64,000 bases of DNA from JAEINY01 sp942490535. GTDB lineage: Bacteria > Bacteroidota > Bacteroidia > Bacteroidales > Marinilabiliaceae. Shown here piece by piece: positions 1-14,200 of the stretch (within the stretch, counting starts at the first letter, position 1; each line of letters opens with the position of its first letter). The stretch lies in NCBI GenBank assembly GCA_942490535.1, contig CALNXQ010000005.1, positions 1,736,001 to 1,800,000 on the forward strand, read 5' to 3'. Position numbers and translations under genes: made by a program. The notes beneath the pieces were generated by a model, which was given only the letters and a program-made list of their open reading frames with translations, searched no databases and had not been told where the DNA came from.

Positions 1-44
1 GAAAATGATTCAGCAAATAAGTGTACGGTAAATTGAAGGTTTAA

Positions 45-647
45 ATGAAGCGATTGATGAAGCAACTGTTTGTGAGCCTTATTATGTTGTGGGGTTTGAA
101 TGCAACGGCTCAATTTTATGCCGGGGATTGGTATGTGAGTCCCAAAATCTCTTTTGCTGATTACAGTGATCGAAATGACTGGTCAGGTTACAGTATCTCC
201 AAAATTCCACCCATCTCCATTGCTGTCGAGAAAGGGATGAATGATTATGTCAGTGTGGGTGGTTTAATCGGGTATAATCGTGATAAATATGTGAATGACA
301 CCCTATCAACCAATAGTCATAAATATACTTCATTTGGAACCGGGGCACTGGTTTCGCTGCATTTTGCCGGGTGGCTGGAGAAGGTGACCAATTATAAAAT
401 CTACCTGGGCGATTGGGATTTTTATTTCACGGGGTCGGTGTTGCTTGTTTGGGATAAAAAGGAGGAGGCGGATGTGTGGAATGCCACCAATGCTGCCTTG
501 GAGGATTATTCTACTAGCGTAGTTAAAGTTCGCTTGCGGCCAATAGTGGGGGTTCGTTATTTTGTAGCCGATGATTTTTGTATGTTATTGGAAGTTGGTA
601 ACGGCAATTTGGGGATGGTAACCACTGGGGTATCCTGGCGATTTTAA
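45..647 (+). CDS. Probable outer-membrane beta-barrel protein, function unknown
   Basis: Encodes 200 residues. Residues 1-22 form a signal peptide (basic start MKRLMKQ, hydrophobic core, cleavage after NATA). The mature part alternates polar and aromatic/hydrophobic residues with frequent glycine and ends in a C-terminal phenylalanine (GVSWRF), the usual signature of a protein inserted by the BAM machinery. This is inferred from composition; I recognise no named family. The small size suggests an eight-stranded barrel. No motif indicates an enzyme. It stands alone: the next gene lies about 280 bp downstream. The start is the first ATG giving a complete signal peptide. Confidence 0.7.
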   Translation: MKRLMKQLFVSLIMLWGLNATAQFYAGDWYVSPKISFADYSDRNDWSGYSISKIPPISIAVEKGMNDYVSVGGLIGYNRDKYVNDTLSTNSHKYTSFGTGALVSLHFAGWLEKVTNYKIYLGDWDFYFTGSVLLVWDKKEEADVWNATNAALEDYSTSVVKVRLRPIVGVRYFVADDFCMLLEVGNGNLGMVTTGVSWRF

Positions 648-931
648 GAAGTACTCCCTTCGCGGATAGTCATTATTGAATAAAAAGTGGTTCGATTGCT
701 GTTCGAAGTGGCCTTGTATCTTCTTCGATCCCGCTCCGTACCCGCTCCGTACCTGGTTCGGTGTGGCTTCGGTCGTCCTTCGGTTCTAAGGAACCGATAA
801 TTACCCGAACAGCGTCCGAATAAGCATCGGGTATGGTACGATTTAGCTTCGGAAAGGGACTGTTTTATGAAATCTGTGTGTAATGAATTGTGGTGCCTTA
901 ACTTGCTATGCCGATCCGGATTGATTAACTT
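648..931. other. Gene-free spacer with 11-bp tandem duplication and two hairpins
   Basis: No plausible gene is seen. The spacer is rich in TTCG words. It holds a perfect tandem duplication of CCCGCTCCGTA (730-740 and 741-751), a 6-bp hairpin CGGTTC/GAACCG (781-796, 4-nt loop) and a 7-bp hairpin TACCCGA/TCGGGTA (802-833). No T-run follows the hairpins, so they are not ordinary terminators. A structured RNA or a decayed repeat are both possible. Confidence 0.4.
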
Positions 932-2071
932 ATGGTGTCATTTCAAGCCATCGCCGTGAATAAAGAGGAACAGCTACTACATCAAATAGGGATCAGTCTC
1001 ATTAAAGGCATAGGGCCCAAATTGGCGCGTAATCTCGTGGCCTATGTGGGGGACGAAAGGGCTGTGTTTAAGCAATCCCAGCGTGCGCTGGAAAAAATAC
1101 CTGGTATCGGACCGGCTTTATCTGCCATGATAAAGCAGGCTGATGTATTATCGCGGGCTGAACGAGAACTGGCATTTATTGAGAAGCATGAGGTAACACC
1201 CTTGTTTTTTACGGATGATCAGTTCCCCAGGCGTTTATCCTTTTGTGAGGATGCGCCCCTGATGTTGTACCTCAAAGGGATGAAGGAGTTAGACCGGCCT
1301 AAGGTTATTGGCATTGTAGGTACCCGAAAGCCCACTCAGGCCGGTAAACTACATTGTGAAAAACTAATTCAGGAGTTGTCGGTTCATTATCCCTCGGCCG
1401 TTATAATAAGTGGTCTGGCGTATGGGATTGATATTTGCGCCCATCGCGCCGCATTAAATCAACAGATGGTGACGTATGGGGTCCTGGCGCATGGTCTGGA
1501 TCGGATATATCCCGGGATGCACCGCGAAACGGCTAAACAGATGTTGGAGCAGGGTGGATTGGTCACTGAATTCATGACGCAAACCCAACCGGATAAGCCT
1601 AATTTTGTGAGGCGCAATCGCATTGTGGCCGGATTGTGTGATGTGTTGATTGTGGTGGAGTCGGGCATCAAAGGAGGAGCCCTGATTACCGCCCGCATAG
1701 CGCATTCCTATAACCGGGACGTATTGGCTTTTCCGGGTAATCCGGATGAGGACGTGGCCAAAGGGTGCAACTATTTAATCAAACGGAATATAGCAGCCTT
1801 GATTGAGAATGTGGAAGATCTGGAGTATGCCTTAGGGTGGGAGCGAGCGGTTGATGTTCAGCCAAGGCAAACCCGACTTTTTATGCAGTTTAATTCGGAA
1901 GATGAAGAGCAATTGTACCGCGTCCTGATGGAAAATAAGGAGTTGACGGCTAATGAGCTGTGTGTGAGGTGTAACATGCCGGTGAGTAAGGTGAGCGCGG
2001 GGATGCTTTCTCTGGAATTTAGTGGCCTAGTGAAATGTCTGCCCGGCAATGCATTTCGGGTATTAAAATAA
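932..2071 (+). CDS. dprA: DNA-processing protein DprA (Smf)
   Basis: DprA binds incoming single-stranded DNA in natural transformation and loads RecA on it; most bacteria carry the gene even when not known to be competent. Of 379 residues, about 15-75 form a helix-hairpin-helix region (GIGPKLARNL, IPGIGPAL). The Rossmann-like DprA core starts near residue 125 with GIVGTRKP (128-134), followed by SGLAYGID (160-167) and the DNA-contact motif RRNRIVAG (227-234). A winged-helix DML1-like tail covers about 310-379. Length is normal for the family. The ATG at 932 gives an eight-residue extension; a GTG at 956 (MNKEEQLLHQ) is equally credible and closer to usual family N-termini. It stands alone in its transcription unit. 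Confidence 0.95.
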   Translation: MVSFQAIAVNKEEQLLHQIGISLIKGIGPKLARNLVAYVGDERAVFKQSQRALEKIPGIGPALSAMIKQADVLSRAERELAFIEKHEVTPLFFTDDQFPRRLSFCEDAPLMLYLKGMKELDRPKVIGIVGTRKPTQAGKLHCEKLIQELSVHYPSAVIISGLAYGIDICAHRAALNQQMVTYGVLAHGLDRIYPGMHRETAKQMLEQGGLVTEFMTQTQPDKPNFVRRNRIVAGLCDVLIVVESGIKGGALITARIAHSYNRDVLAFPGNPDEDVAKGCNYLIKRNIAALIENVEDLEYALGWERAVDVQPRQTRLFMQFNSEDEEQLYRVLMENKELTANELCVRCNMPVSKVSAGMLSLEFSGLVKCLPGNAFRVLK

Positions 2072-2140
2072 TTTCGGTGCTAAAACTCTGAAATACCAAT
2101 AATTGTTAATAAAATAAAGGGTTTCACAAACATTTTTTGT

Positions 2141-2148
2141 TAATTTTG
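2141..2148 (+). promoter_or_regulatory. Candidate -7 element of the giant gene
   Basis: TAATTTTG matches the Bacteroidetes -7 consensus TAnnTTTG and lies 57 nt before the preferred start at 2206. A clear -33 TTG at the usual spacing is not seen (only TTTC near 2122), so the call rests on the -7 box alone. Confidence 0.45.
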
Positions 2149-2205
2149 CGTAGAACAGCTACGTTTATCATAGAAATAGCTTGTTTAATCATTAAGAACG
2201 GGACA

Positions 2206-5200
2206 ATGGGCAGACGATTTTATTCGTTAATCAAAAATAGAAGAATTGGCAGGATAGCACCTTTAATGTTAGTCCTGGCTTTTTATTTTATAGCTTCTCA
2301 GGTGAGTTGGGGGCAAACCATTAGTACTTGTGGAAATGCAAATCTTTCAGGGTTTGATGTGTTAGAGAAGGCTGTGCCCGATCCAAATGCAAATGGGCAT
2401 GTCAATAATGGAAGTTGGAGTGTTCTTTCCGGATTGGCTGTTAATACAAATGGAACTAATACCGCAAATGATGATATATTATCAGGTTTTGTAGCCGGGA
2501 ATTCATATCCCGTAACCTGGAGACACACAGGGGGAGCAACATATAATGTAACCATCATCGCAACCACTGGTCCCACTGTCAATAGTTTCTCTGCCCAAAA
2601 TCCCACCCCGTGTGGAGCATCTTATAATCCCGTTGTTACCGTTAATATCAGTGGCGGTACGCCCAATTACCAGGTAGTCATTCAGGAAGGTGGTTTTGAC
2701 ATTCCCGGGTCACCTTTCACCATTGGAGCTGGTACTACCAGTATACCGGTTAATCCGGCAGGAAGAGTAGCGAGTACGTCTGTTCAACTGGTTTCTGTGA
2801 CTGACAATAATGGAGCAGGTTGTGTAGCGGCAGGATTACCACTTACGACTAATTTTGTTTTTAGTCCGGGAGTTGTTCCTTCTCCAAAACCTATTACCGG
2901 AAGCAATCAGTGTACACCTAATAGTATTACCATTCAATTGCCTGGTTCTGAAGTTGGTGTGAATTATTACCTGGCGCGGGGCGGTATTGAAGTGGTTGGA
3001 ACTGCTCAGGTAGGTACAGGAGGTACTTTACCATGGGTGCAAAACACGGTGGGGACCTATGAGGTGTATGCAAAAGATCCTTGCGGGGGAGCGGCTATTA
3101 AAATGCTTGGTTCTTACTCTTTGGGGCAAACTCCCGCTGACCAGACTTTTCAGTTTACAGGGAACCAATGCTTAAGTGGGCAGGTTATATTGAATAATTC
3201 AGAAAATGACGTTCGATATAAGCTCTATCGACAAGATAGGGTAAGCGGTGTTTTGCAATACACTGGAATAGCTCGAGATGGGAATGGTGGTGTAAGAAAT
3301 TTCCCAGTTCAAACAAATGATGGTATTTATACAGTAGAAGCTGTTTCCTGGCCTTCTCAAACTTGCCCGCGATTTCTAACACCTTCGTTAATTGTCATAA
3401 ATCCGCAAAATTTTAACTTGTCTGCTATTGGTGGGATTACCACTTATTGTAAAGGGCTTGTGCCTACTGGTATTTCTATTGAACTGTCTGGATCGGAGTC
3501 TGGTAATCAGTATCAGCTTCAGAGGGATGCAGATTTTTCAGCCGGACCTGGAATCTTTGCGAATTATGATGTGCCAAAGGGAAGTGGGGTAGGCGCAAAA
3601 TTGCAATGGACCGATGTGCCTTATGGCGATTATCAGGTTTTGGTTACCACGCCTGAGGGATGTACAGAAACCATGGGATTTGTAACGATTACTGAATTAC
3701 CTTTACCAACTGCTACTGTTTCAAACGATCCTTTGAATAACTCCAAATGCGCCGGAGAGAGTAAAAATTTTAATGTTATCGTGGATTTTACAGGAACGGC
3801 ACCTTTCAGTTTTGATATTGTCGATGATAAAATACCACAATCCTTATGGAATAATAATACAGGCGGAAGCAATTTCTCCTTCGTGAGAGATCCTGGAAGT
3901 ACTACTATCTATAGTGTCTCCAGAGTAGAGGATGGAAATGGATGTGTAAGTGTAGGTACTGGTTCGGCGAAGATTACTGTTAAACCCTCTCCAAGTGTTT
4001 CTATTTCCGGAAATACTGAGGTATGTGCCGGAGGGAATGTTCTCTTAACCTCTTCTTCACTGATAGCTGCGCCAAATACAATATCAAGTCTCATCTGGAG
4101 TACAACGGAAACAACTCCGGTAATAACGGTAAGTCCTGCAGCCAATCAAACTTATTCAGTAACGGTAACGGCCTCTAATAATTGTACTGCTACTGCTACT
4201 CACAGTGTTACTGTTAATGCGCTGCCATCTCCTACTTTTAACGCGATTGCACCAGCTTATTGTGAAGACGCTGCGAATGTTGATTTAGGAGGAACCCCAA
4301 ATGGGGGCACCTTTTTTATTAATGGTGCGGCATTATTACCTGTAGGGACTACAAGTTTTATTCCTGGCAATTATTTAGGCACTAACAATGTATATTATGA
4401 GGTAACCAATATTAAGGGTTGTACAAATGTGTCTGCCACTCAAACAACCGTGATAAATACCTTGCCTAATGTAAACATTACCAATTTGCCTAACACTATT
4501 TGTTCGGATACCGGTCCTGTAACTATTTATGGAACGCCATCCGGTGGTAATTTTATTGTTACTGGAGTAGGGTTGAACTATACGGTTGTTGGCAATCAGT
4601 TAACTATTAATCCTGGTGTTTCTACTCCAGGTACAACCTATACCATCGATTATGAATTTACCGATGGTAATGGTTGTTTTGCTTCCGCAACAGATCAAAC
4701 TGAAATTATTGATTTTAATGTGGGTGCTTTGACCATGACCAATCTGGCCTCTCCGTTTTGTCCTACAGATAATGGGCCTTATGCCATCGAGGGATTTGTG
4801 AGCGGACAAAATATGGCTACCGCTGGTGGAATTGGAACTATTAGTGGTCCAGGGGTGACAGCGACAGGTAATGGGACAGCTAATTTTGTTCCTTCTGCTG
4901 CAGGTGTAGGTACACATACTATTGTCTTTTCATACACTAACAATGGGTGTACAGCCCAGATTACGCAAGTAGTGACAGTTGGTATCGTTATGACTATCAA
5001 CCTGCAGGCATCATACTGTGAAGGTGATGCTGTACAGACCATTACGGCTACGCCAGGAGGAGGTTTCTTCAAAGTTGAATACCCTGATAACGCAACAATT
5101 TTTAACCCGCCATTGGTTGCACCTTCTCCCGCAGGTGGTGAGGCATTTATTTTAGATCCATCGACTCTGGCAATCATTCAGGAAGGGATATATGATATTA

Positions 5201-8200
5201 CCTATACTCTCAATGATAGTCCTACCTTGGGTTGTACCACTGCTCAAACTTGGTCAACTACCATCGCAAAGGCTGCGGATGCATCATTTACCGGCTTACC
5301 TGATAATATTTGTATAGGTGATGCAGCTCAGAAACTAACTCCCACCTATGTAGGACCAGGTACAGTGACGTTTAGTGGTGATGGCATAATTGGAAATTAT
5401 TTTACACCTGGCTTAGCTGGAGTTGGTACTCACACTATTACCTGCTCTGTTACGATAGCAGGCGGTTGTGTGTCGAAAACTACAAAAGATGTAACTGTAG
5501 TAGGAGTAACTGTCATAAACATTGACGGGTTATTAGATGCCTATTGCGAAACAGAGAGTCCTGTAACTATTGAAGCCTCCAATAAAGGAGAAAGTGGTGC
5601 TTACAACTTTACTTCAACAAAAAGTATATTTGGGGATGATCCATTAGATGGTTATGTGCCTGATGATGAGACGGCCACATTTGATCCTGCGGTAGGTCCA
5701 GGTGTTTATTTTGTGACGTACACTTTTGTGCCTGATGCTGCAGCCGGTACTGGTTGTAAGAGTGAGGTGGTAAAAAAAGTCACTGTTTACGAAAACGATC
5801 CGGTTAATTTCGCCACTTTAGACGCTGAATATTGTCAAAGTGATGATCCGGTTCAACTTATTGGTTCGTTTGCTTCCGGTACATTCGCGATCAATGGGAT
5901 TGACTGGGGAGTGGGTTTAACCAATTTGGGAGGGGGTAAAGCATTGCTCGATCCATCTGTTTTACCGGCAGGTGATTATGAAATTACGTATACTTATGAG
6001 TCAACCAATCCGTTAACGAATTGTACAAGTTCTACGAAAAAATCATTTAAAATCATTGACGGGCCTGTTGGCGTGTATCAAATTATAGGAGGTGGTCCTT
6101 ATTGTTTAGGTGATCCGGCTGGAGTTACTATTAGTCTGGATGGTTCAACCGAAGGAGTGGTTTATGAATTGTACCGGGGTCCGGTTACAACTACAAAGTC
6201 CATTACCGGTCCTGTTGGTGGGGGTCAGATTGATTTTGCCAACATTACTGAAGTAGGCACCTATACCGTTAAGGCAAAGCTAGGTACTTGTACCAAAGAC
6301 ATGCTGGGATTTGTCTCGGTTGAGGTGTACGATCTGAACCTGGGTGTGATGAGTGTCCAGAATGTAACCTGCGATGGCGGCAATGATGGCTCTGTTAAAT
6401 TGCGGGCTACTGGTGGAAGTGATGCTTATTCTTACTGGATATCAGTTGATAACAAAGCAACCTGGACAGAGAATACCAACACGGTACCCAATGAATTTGT
6501 GAATCTGAGTCCGGGTAAATACCATTTTAAAATAATTGACGGGGATGTGAACGCACCCTGTGAGCTGGTAGCTTCCCGAATTGTGGAAGTGGATGTGTTT
6601 GGTCCTTCAGGTGCGCTGACTGTTGCTCACGTCGCTACCAAAGTCGGTTGCAACTGCGCTACTGATCCCACGCAGTGTGATGGAACTGCAAAACTAAACA
6701 TAAGTGGCGGCACTAGGTTTATAGATTTGGCGACCTACCCAAGTGGTTACCAAATTACATGGCCTGCATCGGTTACCAGCTTAAGTGCCGATGAGTTGAC
6801 GGCAACCAAGTTGGCATCTGGTACTTACAATGTAGTTGTGACTGACGCCAATGGCTGTTCAGTAACTGAGAGTGTTGTCATTGCCGAATTAGCTGCACTT
6901 GGTCTGGCTTTAACTTCGCAAGTTGATAACAAATGTTTTGGCACCAATATCGGAACAGCCACAGTAACGGCTTCCGGTGGATCAGGTGTTTATGAATTCT
7001 CCATCGATGGGAATGAAAACTGGTTGATTGGTGGTGTCGTATATACAACACCGGTTTTATCCACCGGATCGCATGTCATCTGGGTGCGCGATAAAAATCA
7101 CACCCACTGCAAAGTCTCTGTGAATGTGGATATTGACGGGCCGACTAGCGCTTTGGGATTGACGGTCTCTACGGTTGCTGAAACATGTGATGGAAATGAT
7201 GATGGAAAAGTTACTTTAAATATTTCTGGCGGAGTTGGATCGTATTTTTATAGATACTCCACAGAACCGATAATTACAAGAACGGCAGTTCCTGCACCAA
7301 CTCCGATACTTACAGGTTTATCAGTAGGTGCTTACACTGTTATTGTTTATGACTCAAATGATTGTGAAGTCAGCAAGTCCTTCGGAATAGCTGCTTCACC
7401 CGCCATTACTTTGTCTGGTATAGCTACACCTGTTTCATGTAATGGAGGTAATGATGGACAGGTGGTTCTTACAGCCAATCCTGCGAACGTTAATTATGTA
7501 TATAATCTGGATAAGATTGATGGCGTTGTTCAACCAGTGATGTGGCAGTCATCACCTGAGTTTAAAGGATTAACTTCTGACAATGTTACCAACACCAAAA
7601 CCTATTCATTCCAGGTAAAAGATAATGTAAAGGGTTGTACCTCAGCTTCAATAGATGTTGAAGTAGGACAGCCACGCGACTTCACAACGACTCCTGATAA
7701 AACCGATGTCGTCTGTTTTGGTGAATCGAGCGGTTCCATTACGTTCACTACTGTTTATACTGTAGTTCCGGGAGCCGGCGCCTTTGAGTACTCGCTGAAT
7801 GGCGGGCCTTGGCAAACCTCGCCCATTACCGGCCTGGCATCAGGGTTTTACGATGTGCGGGTGAAAGATTTGGCCAATGGGTGTGTGAAAACCCATGGTA
7901 CCATTGAAATTACTGAACCAACGGGTGGTAAACTTACGGCCACCATTGATGCCGGCAGCAAACTGGCTCTGGATTGTGTAGATGCCGGCGATGGTGTCAT
8001 CAACATTAACATGGGTGCTACAGGTTGGGATACTGGTTATACTTATGTTTGGAAAAACAAAGCCGATAACTCCCAGGTTGCAACAACTAAAGATATCAAT
8101 GGTTTGTCTGGTGGTACATATGTATTGAGTGTTACCGATGCGGGTGGTTGTGTCACAACTTTTGAACAAGTCATTACAGAGCCTGCTGCCTGGAGTGTGG

Positions 8201-11200
8201 ATTTGTCCACGACACCCAACACCATTACCAATGCCGCAACGGATGTGGCGATTGTTGGAGATGGCACCGCAAAAATAAATTCCATTTCCGGTGGTAGCGC
8301 TGCTGCCAATTATACGTACAAGTGGTACAAGAAAGATGGAACCAATATTGCAGGGACGGATAATTTCACCAGCATCACTGGTTTGGATCCGGGTGAGTAT
8401 TATGTTACTATTACGGATGGAGCGTGTAGCCATGATTATCCATTTATCATAGGTGACACTACGGTACCTTTGAATGCTACTGTGGCATATGTAAATCCCA
8501 CTTGCCAGGGGGAACCTGGCGTAATCCAGATTTCCATTTTGGGCGGTGCGCCCAATTATACCATCACCTACCGGAAAGATGCAGAGCCGGTACAGACCAT
8601 TAGTCCGGCTTCTACCTACCAAGAGATTGTGGCACCGGCGGGTAATTACAACCTTACCATCACAGATGCACAGGGAGGAAGTATCAGTAAAGATGGAAAA
8701 ATTGATGCTTCGCCTGACTTTTCGGTTTCAGGTTCAGTGGCATACAATAACTGCCTGGCTTATGTTACCATGACACCGGTGGTTCCGGATAATAATTACA
8801 AAGGAAGATGGGTGGTACCAGTGGGGGCTCCTGCCATTGCTGATGTGGCAACAGTAGACGGCACTCCAATAGTAGAAAGTGTTACTGTTTCAGGTGATTA
8901 TACTTTTATTGTTGAGAATAAAACAACCGGTAGTTGTTTCCAGTCTGCTACGGTTACCGTTGCCAAGCCGACAATAGCTGTAACTGAAGACCTTAGCCTG
9001 CACAAAGACGTGACTTGCAACGGTGGCGTAGATGGCTACTTAGGTGTGAATGTCTCCGGAAGAGCCCCTTCTCACGTGTTTACTTATGTTTGGCAGAATA
9101 CAACTGTATTACCATTGCCAGCATCTATCAATACCGGAAATACTCCTACCCTTGGTGATGCACACAATGTGGATGCGGGTAAATGGCAAGTGACGGTGAC
9201 TTCCTCTGATGGTTGTTCGAAAATAATTTCGTTGAATGAAGTGACCGAACCTGTCGCACTCACAATTACCAAGGTGACAGAAAACCATGTTACTTCCTGT
9301 GCGGGAGATAATTCAGGTGCTGTGCAGGTGGAAGTGGCCGGTGGCACTATGCCCTATACGGTTACCCTTACCCTGGGTGCTGACACCCAAAGTTTGACGT
9401 TGTCGCAATCACAATTCCGGTTTGATAATTTGTTTGCCGGTGCTTATAACTTAACAGTCCGGGACAAAAACAACTGTGGCCTGTTGTCGCGAGGGGGAAC
9501 CATCACGGCACCGGAGCCTGTTGCCGTATCTAACTTTAGCGGGACAATTGATTGTAATCCAAACAATAACGGAGATATTACTTTTGGTATCAGTGGAGGG
9601 TATAAAATAGGGAATAAGAGTAAGTTTGCCATTGTGATCAATGGAGATAACGGATTTTCAACGGGTTATACCTTTAATATCGATTGGGCTCTGGTGGCAC
9701 CAGCCACTGTTTATTCTTACAGTACGATTGCTGATAAAGGATTAAGCCTGGCTGCAGGTACTTATACTGTTCAGTTGTGGGATGCCCAAGGTACGGCTAG
9801 TGTGAATCAGGCCTGCCCAGTGCCTGCTTTTGATGGCACGGTCTCATTGGAACATATTAATATTACCGGTGATGTTACAGATGTCACCTGTCAGGGTTCC
9901 ATTTCTGATGGGGCCATTACCAATGTGCAGGTGACCGGAACTTCCGGATATACTTGGGAATGGACCTATCCAGATGGATCTAAAGTAGTTGACGGTGATA
10001 TCAATCGAACTGGTTTATCAGCTGGTACATATACACTTGCTGTTACCGATATTGCCCGGCCGGGTTGTACGGTGACTTCTCCATTTGTAGTGGGTAAAGG
10101 GTATGCTCTGGCCATCGATATGACCAACACCATTGTTAAAAATGTTTCCTGCAATGGCGGTAGTGATGGGCGTGTTGATTTAGCTGTTATCCCGACTGGT
10201 GGTAACCTGGTGTACACCAAAAATGCAAATGATGTAACACCTGTTTGGCAGGCCTCACCGGTGTTTGAAGGCTTAGATTCTGATGCCACCAATTCCAAAA
10301 CCTATTCATTCCAGGTACAAGATTTAGATAGAGGATGTCAATCTGTCGTTCAACCCATTAACATAACACAGCCCAGGGCATATGCGATAGTATCGTCAAG
10401 TCAATCCAATGTTTCATGTAAAGGCCTCAGTAATGGGCGCATTGAAATAGTTACCGAATATACGACAGCTCCTGTTGCTGGTAACTTTGTCTATTCCATA
10501 GATGGCGGTGCCAATTGGGCAAGTTCGCCTATAACAGGTTTGCCGTCTGGTTTTTATACCGTTGATGTGAAAGATCTTAGCAATGGTTGTATCATTGCTA
10601 ATGTCCTTGGTGCTCCGATTGAGATTAAAGAACCTTCCAATGTATCCGTTGGTCTGTCTTTAGGTGGACTGGTTGATGTGCAATGTATTGGTGGAGGCAC
10701 AGGGGAAATAAATATTGATGTAAGTAATGGTTGGGGAAATTACAGCTATGACTGGCGCAATCAAGCCAACATAAGTTTCGGTACTTCTCAGGATCTTAAG
10801 TCCAGCAATAATGCTGGTAATCCTGTGCCTGCCGGAACCTATACAGTAACCATCACTGATCGTGAGGATCCTGCAGATCTGACCGGATGTGTGTCAACTT
10901 TCACGGCAACCATTGGTGAACCAGCGCCTTGGGTAGTGCCGTTAACCCCCACACCGAATACCATCCCCAATGTTAGTGGTAATGGCAATGGAACCGCTAC
11001 TGTTGGTATCGTTACAGGAGGTAGTAATCCGGCAACCTATTCTTATAAGTGGTATAATGCTTTTGATGGTTCAGCGGGAACAGGGGCTGAAATTCCTGGT
11101 ACAGCTGATGTTAAATCTATTGGCAGTTTAGATCCGGGTAATTATTCGCTTGAGGTGACAGGTGTAGTGGGGTGTACGCATACGGTTAATTTTATTATAA

Positions 11201-14200
11201 CCGATAGTTCTCAACCTTTGGATTTTAATCTAACTGCAACTCATCCAGGTTGTAATCAAATGGTAGGGCAGGTTCAGATCAGTATCACACAAGGGACTGC
11301 ACCATTTAATTATAGCGTTGTTCGAAATTCCGACACGCCTGTTACGGGTACTTCTACTGATGGTTATTTCGTCATTGATGGTTTACCCGGAACGTATAAA
11401 GTAACCATTACAGATGCACTTTCGGGTGTGCTTACTAAACCAATAGATATTAATGAACCGGTTGAGCCATTCAGTGTGACAGTCCTTCCGGTGACCCGGG
11501 ATGTGAATTGTACATCCGTGATTAATGCCGTCATCAACGAAAGTGTAGTTTCTTCAAACGGTTATCAGGTAACCTGGCAGGTTCCAAGTGGAGCATCTGC
11601 AGTGACCACTCCTGATCTGGCAGCCGGCAATACTGTTATTGCCCAATCGGGCATTGCGTTCCCCGGCATGTACATCATGACGGTAACCAATAAAAATACT
11701 GGTTGTTCGCAGAGTGCCAGTGTTACTGTGGCAGAACCTTCCATTTTTGTCACTGAAAATATCGATCAGCGCAGAAATGTGACGTGCTATGACGGCAGCA
11801 ACGGTTATCTTTCTGTGTCTGTCACCGGACGTGAACCGGGGCATATTTATACATACAGATGGAGCACTAATCCAAGTGATGCATCGTCATGGATTAGTAC
11901 AGGAACCATTCCTTCTCTAAATACAGGTAGTGCAGGCACATGGACTGTAGAGGTAACAACAGCCGATGGAAATTGTATTCGGACTCTTGGCGGCATGGAG
12001 GTGACGCAACCAGCTGAATTGATTGTTAATCTGCCATTTGTTACGAATATTCAATCTTGTCTGGAAGACAATTCCGGGGCGGTGGATGTGACCGTGACCG
12101 GTGGAACGATGCCATACAGGGTAACGTTGACCAATGGCATCATCACCCGGCAAGAGATTGCTTCGAAAGCCAATTTCCGCTTTGATCAATTGTTTGCAGG
12201 AGCCTATACCTTAACCGTTCAGGATGCGAGCAATTGTCCGATGGTGACTCAGACACCAGTTACCATTACAGCCCCAGTGCCTATTTCCGTAGCTAACTTT
12301 AAAGGGTCAATTGACTGTAATACAAATAATAACGGAGATATCACCTTTGATATCAGTGGAGGCGTAGAAGTCGCTGCCAAAACAAGTAGATATGCCATTA
12401 CCATTACTGGTGATAATGGGTTTAGTATCGGATACACTACTAATAATATCGATTGGAGTGGTAGTGCTTATTCGTATAGTACAAAAGTGGATGAAGGGAT
12501 AGATCTTTCTGAAGGAACTTATACAGTCTCCTTGTGGGATGCCAATGCGAATAATCCTTCTTGTCCGGTGACTACTAATCAGGTGATACTGGAGCATGTT
12601 TACATAACCGGGCAAACTAACGCTGTGACTTGTCAGGGTACCACGAATGATGGTGCTATTACCAACGTGCAGGTGAGTGGAACCTCAGGTTATACCTGGG
12701 AGTGGGAATATCCCGATGGATCTAAAGTAAATACAGGCGATATCAATCGGACTGGTTTGGCTGCAGGAATTTACAAATTATCAGTGACGGATAATGCCCG
12801 GCCGGCATGTGTAGTGACATCTATATTTACTGTTGGTGCAGGGTATGAATTACTTATAGATGATTATCAAGTCACAGACGTGAGTTGTCACGGTGACGCG
12901 GATGGAAGCGTGGAACTCTCAATGTTACCCACTGGTGGAAATCTGGTGTACACCAAAAATGCAAAAGATGTAACACCTGTTTGGCAGGCCTCACCGGTGT
13001 TCGAAGGCTTAGATTCTGATATTGCCACCAATTCCAAAACCTATTCTTTCCAGGTAATGGATTTGAACAAGGGGTGTACATCGGCTATTGTGGATATTGA
13101 AATTAAACAACCGAGATCTTTCATAACCACACTGGTGGGTTCACAAAATGTGACCTGTCCGGGTGGTAACAATGGAAGTATCAGTTTAGCGACTACCTAT
13201 ACAGGTGGTGCAAGCGGTAATTTCGTTTACTCTGTAGATGGCGGAACGACCTGGGGTAATTCACCAATTTCAGGATTATCAGCTGGTTTTTATCAGGTTG
13301 ATGTGAAAGACCTGGTAAATGGTTGTATTGTAACGGATGCACTTGGACTACAAGTAGAAATTAAGGAACCGACCGAATTAACTGTTTCACTTCCTTTTAA
13401 TGGCGTGACGGATGTCATGTGTGTGGGTGTTAATACAGGCGCCATTGATATAAATGTATCCGGCGGTTGGGGTAACTATACCTATGAATGGCGCAACGCA
13501 AAGAATGAGTATTTCGGTGATAAACAGGCTTTAACAGCGGCAAATGCCGGAAAACCAATTCCGGCAGGTACCTATATCGTCACCGTGACTGATAAGGAGA
13601 AAGTTGGTGATGTATTGGGTTGTACCAAAACATTAACAGCTACCATTAATGAACCGATAGCCTGGAATGTGCCTTTGACAACGACTTCAAATACCATCCT
13701 GAACGCCAGTGGCAATGGGAATGGTACCGCTACTCTGGGTTTGGTTTCCGGTGGCAGTACGCCGGCCAGTTACACCTATGAGTGGTTCAAAGGGTTTAAT
13801 GCATCAGGTGCTTCCATTGCAACAGGTGTGACTTCCATCAGTGGTTTGGATCCGGGTAATTATTCAGTAAGAGTTACCGGTGGTGCAGGATGTACCCACA
13901 TTACTGATTTTGTGATAGGCGATGCATCAAAGCCTCTGGCCATTAATTTAATACCGACTCATCCGGGATGTAATGAGGTGATGGGAAAACTGCGGCTGGA
14001 CATCACTACCGGGACACCGCCATTTAACTATTCCATTCAACGCGGGTCAACAGTGCCGTTAACCGGCAGTACCTCCAATTCTACCGTTACCATTGATGCC
14101 TTACCGGGTACTTATACGGTGATTGTAACCGATGCCATCGGGAACAGTATCACCGATACGGAAACTATTAATCCCGTGGATGAACCTTTTAGCATTACTG

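Noticed and set aside
2137..2205. Upstream TTG start for the giant gene
   Set aside because: It overlaps the TAATTTTG promoter box and would put about 23 residues before a complete signal peptide starting at ATG 2206.
7840..8622. Long open frame (260 residues) on the minus strand inside the giant gene
   Set aside because: Antisense shadow of the repeat-coding strand; no signal, motif or start context, and the plus-strand protein explains the DNA fully. The same holds for the many other minus-strand frames between 2.3 and 25.9 kb.
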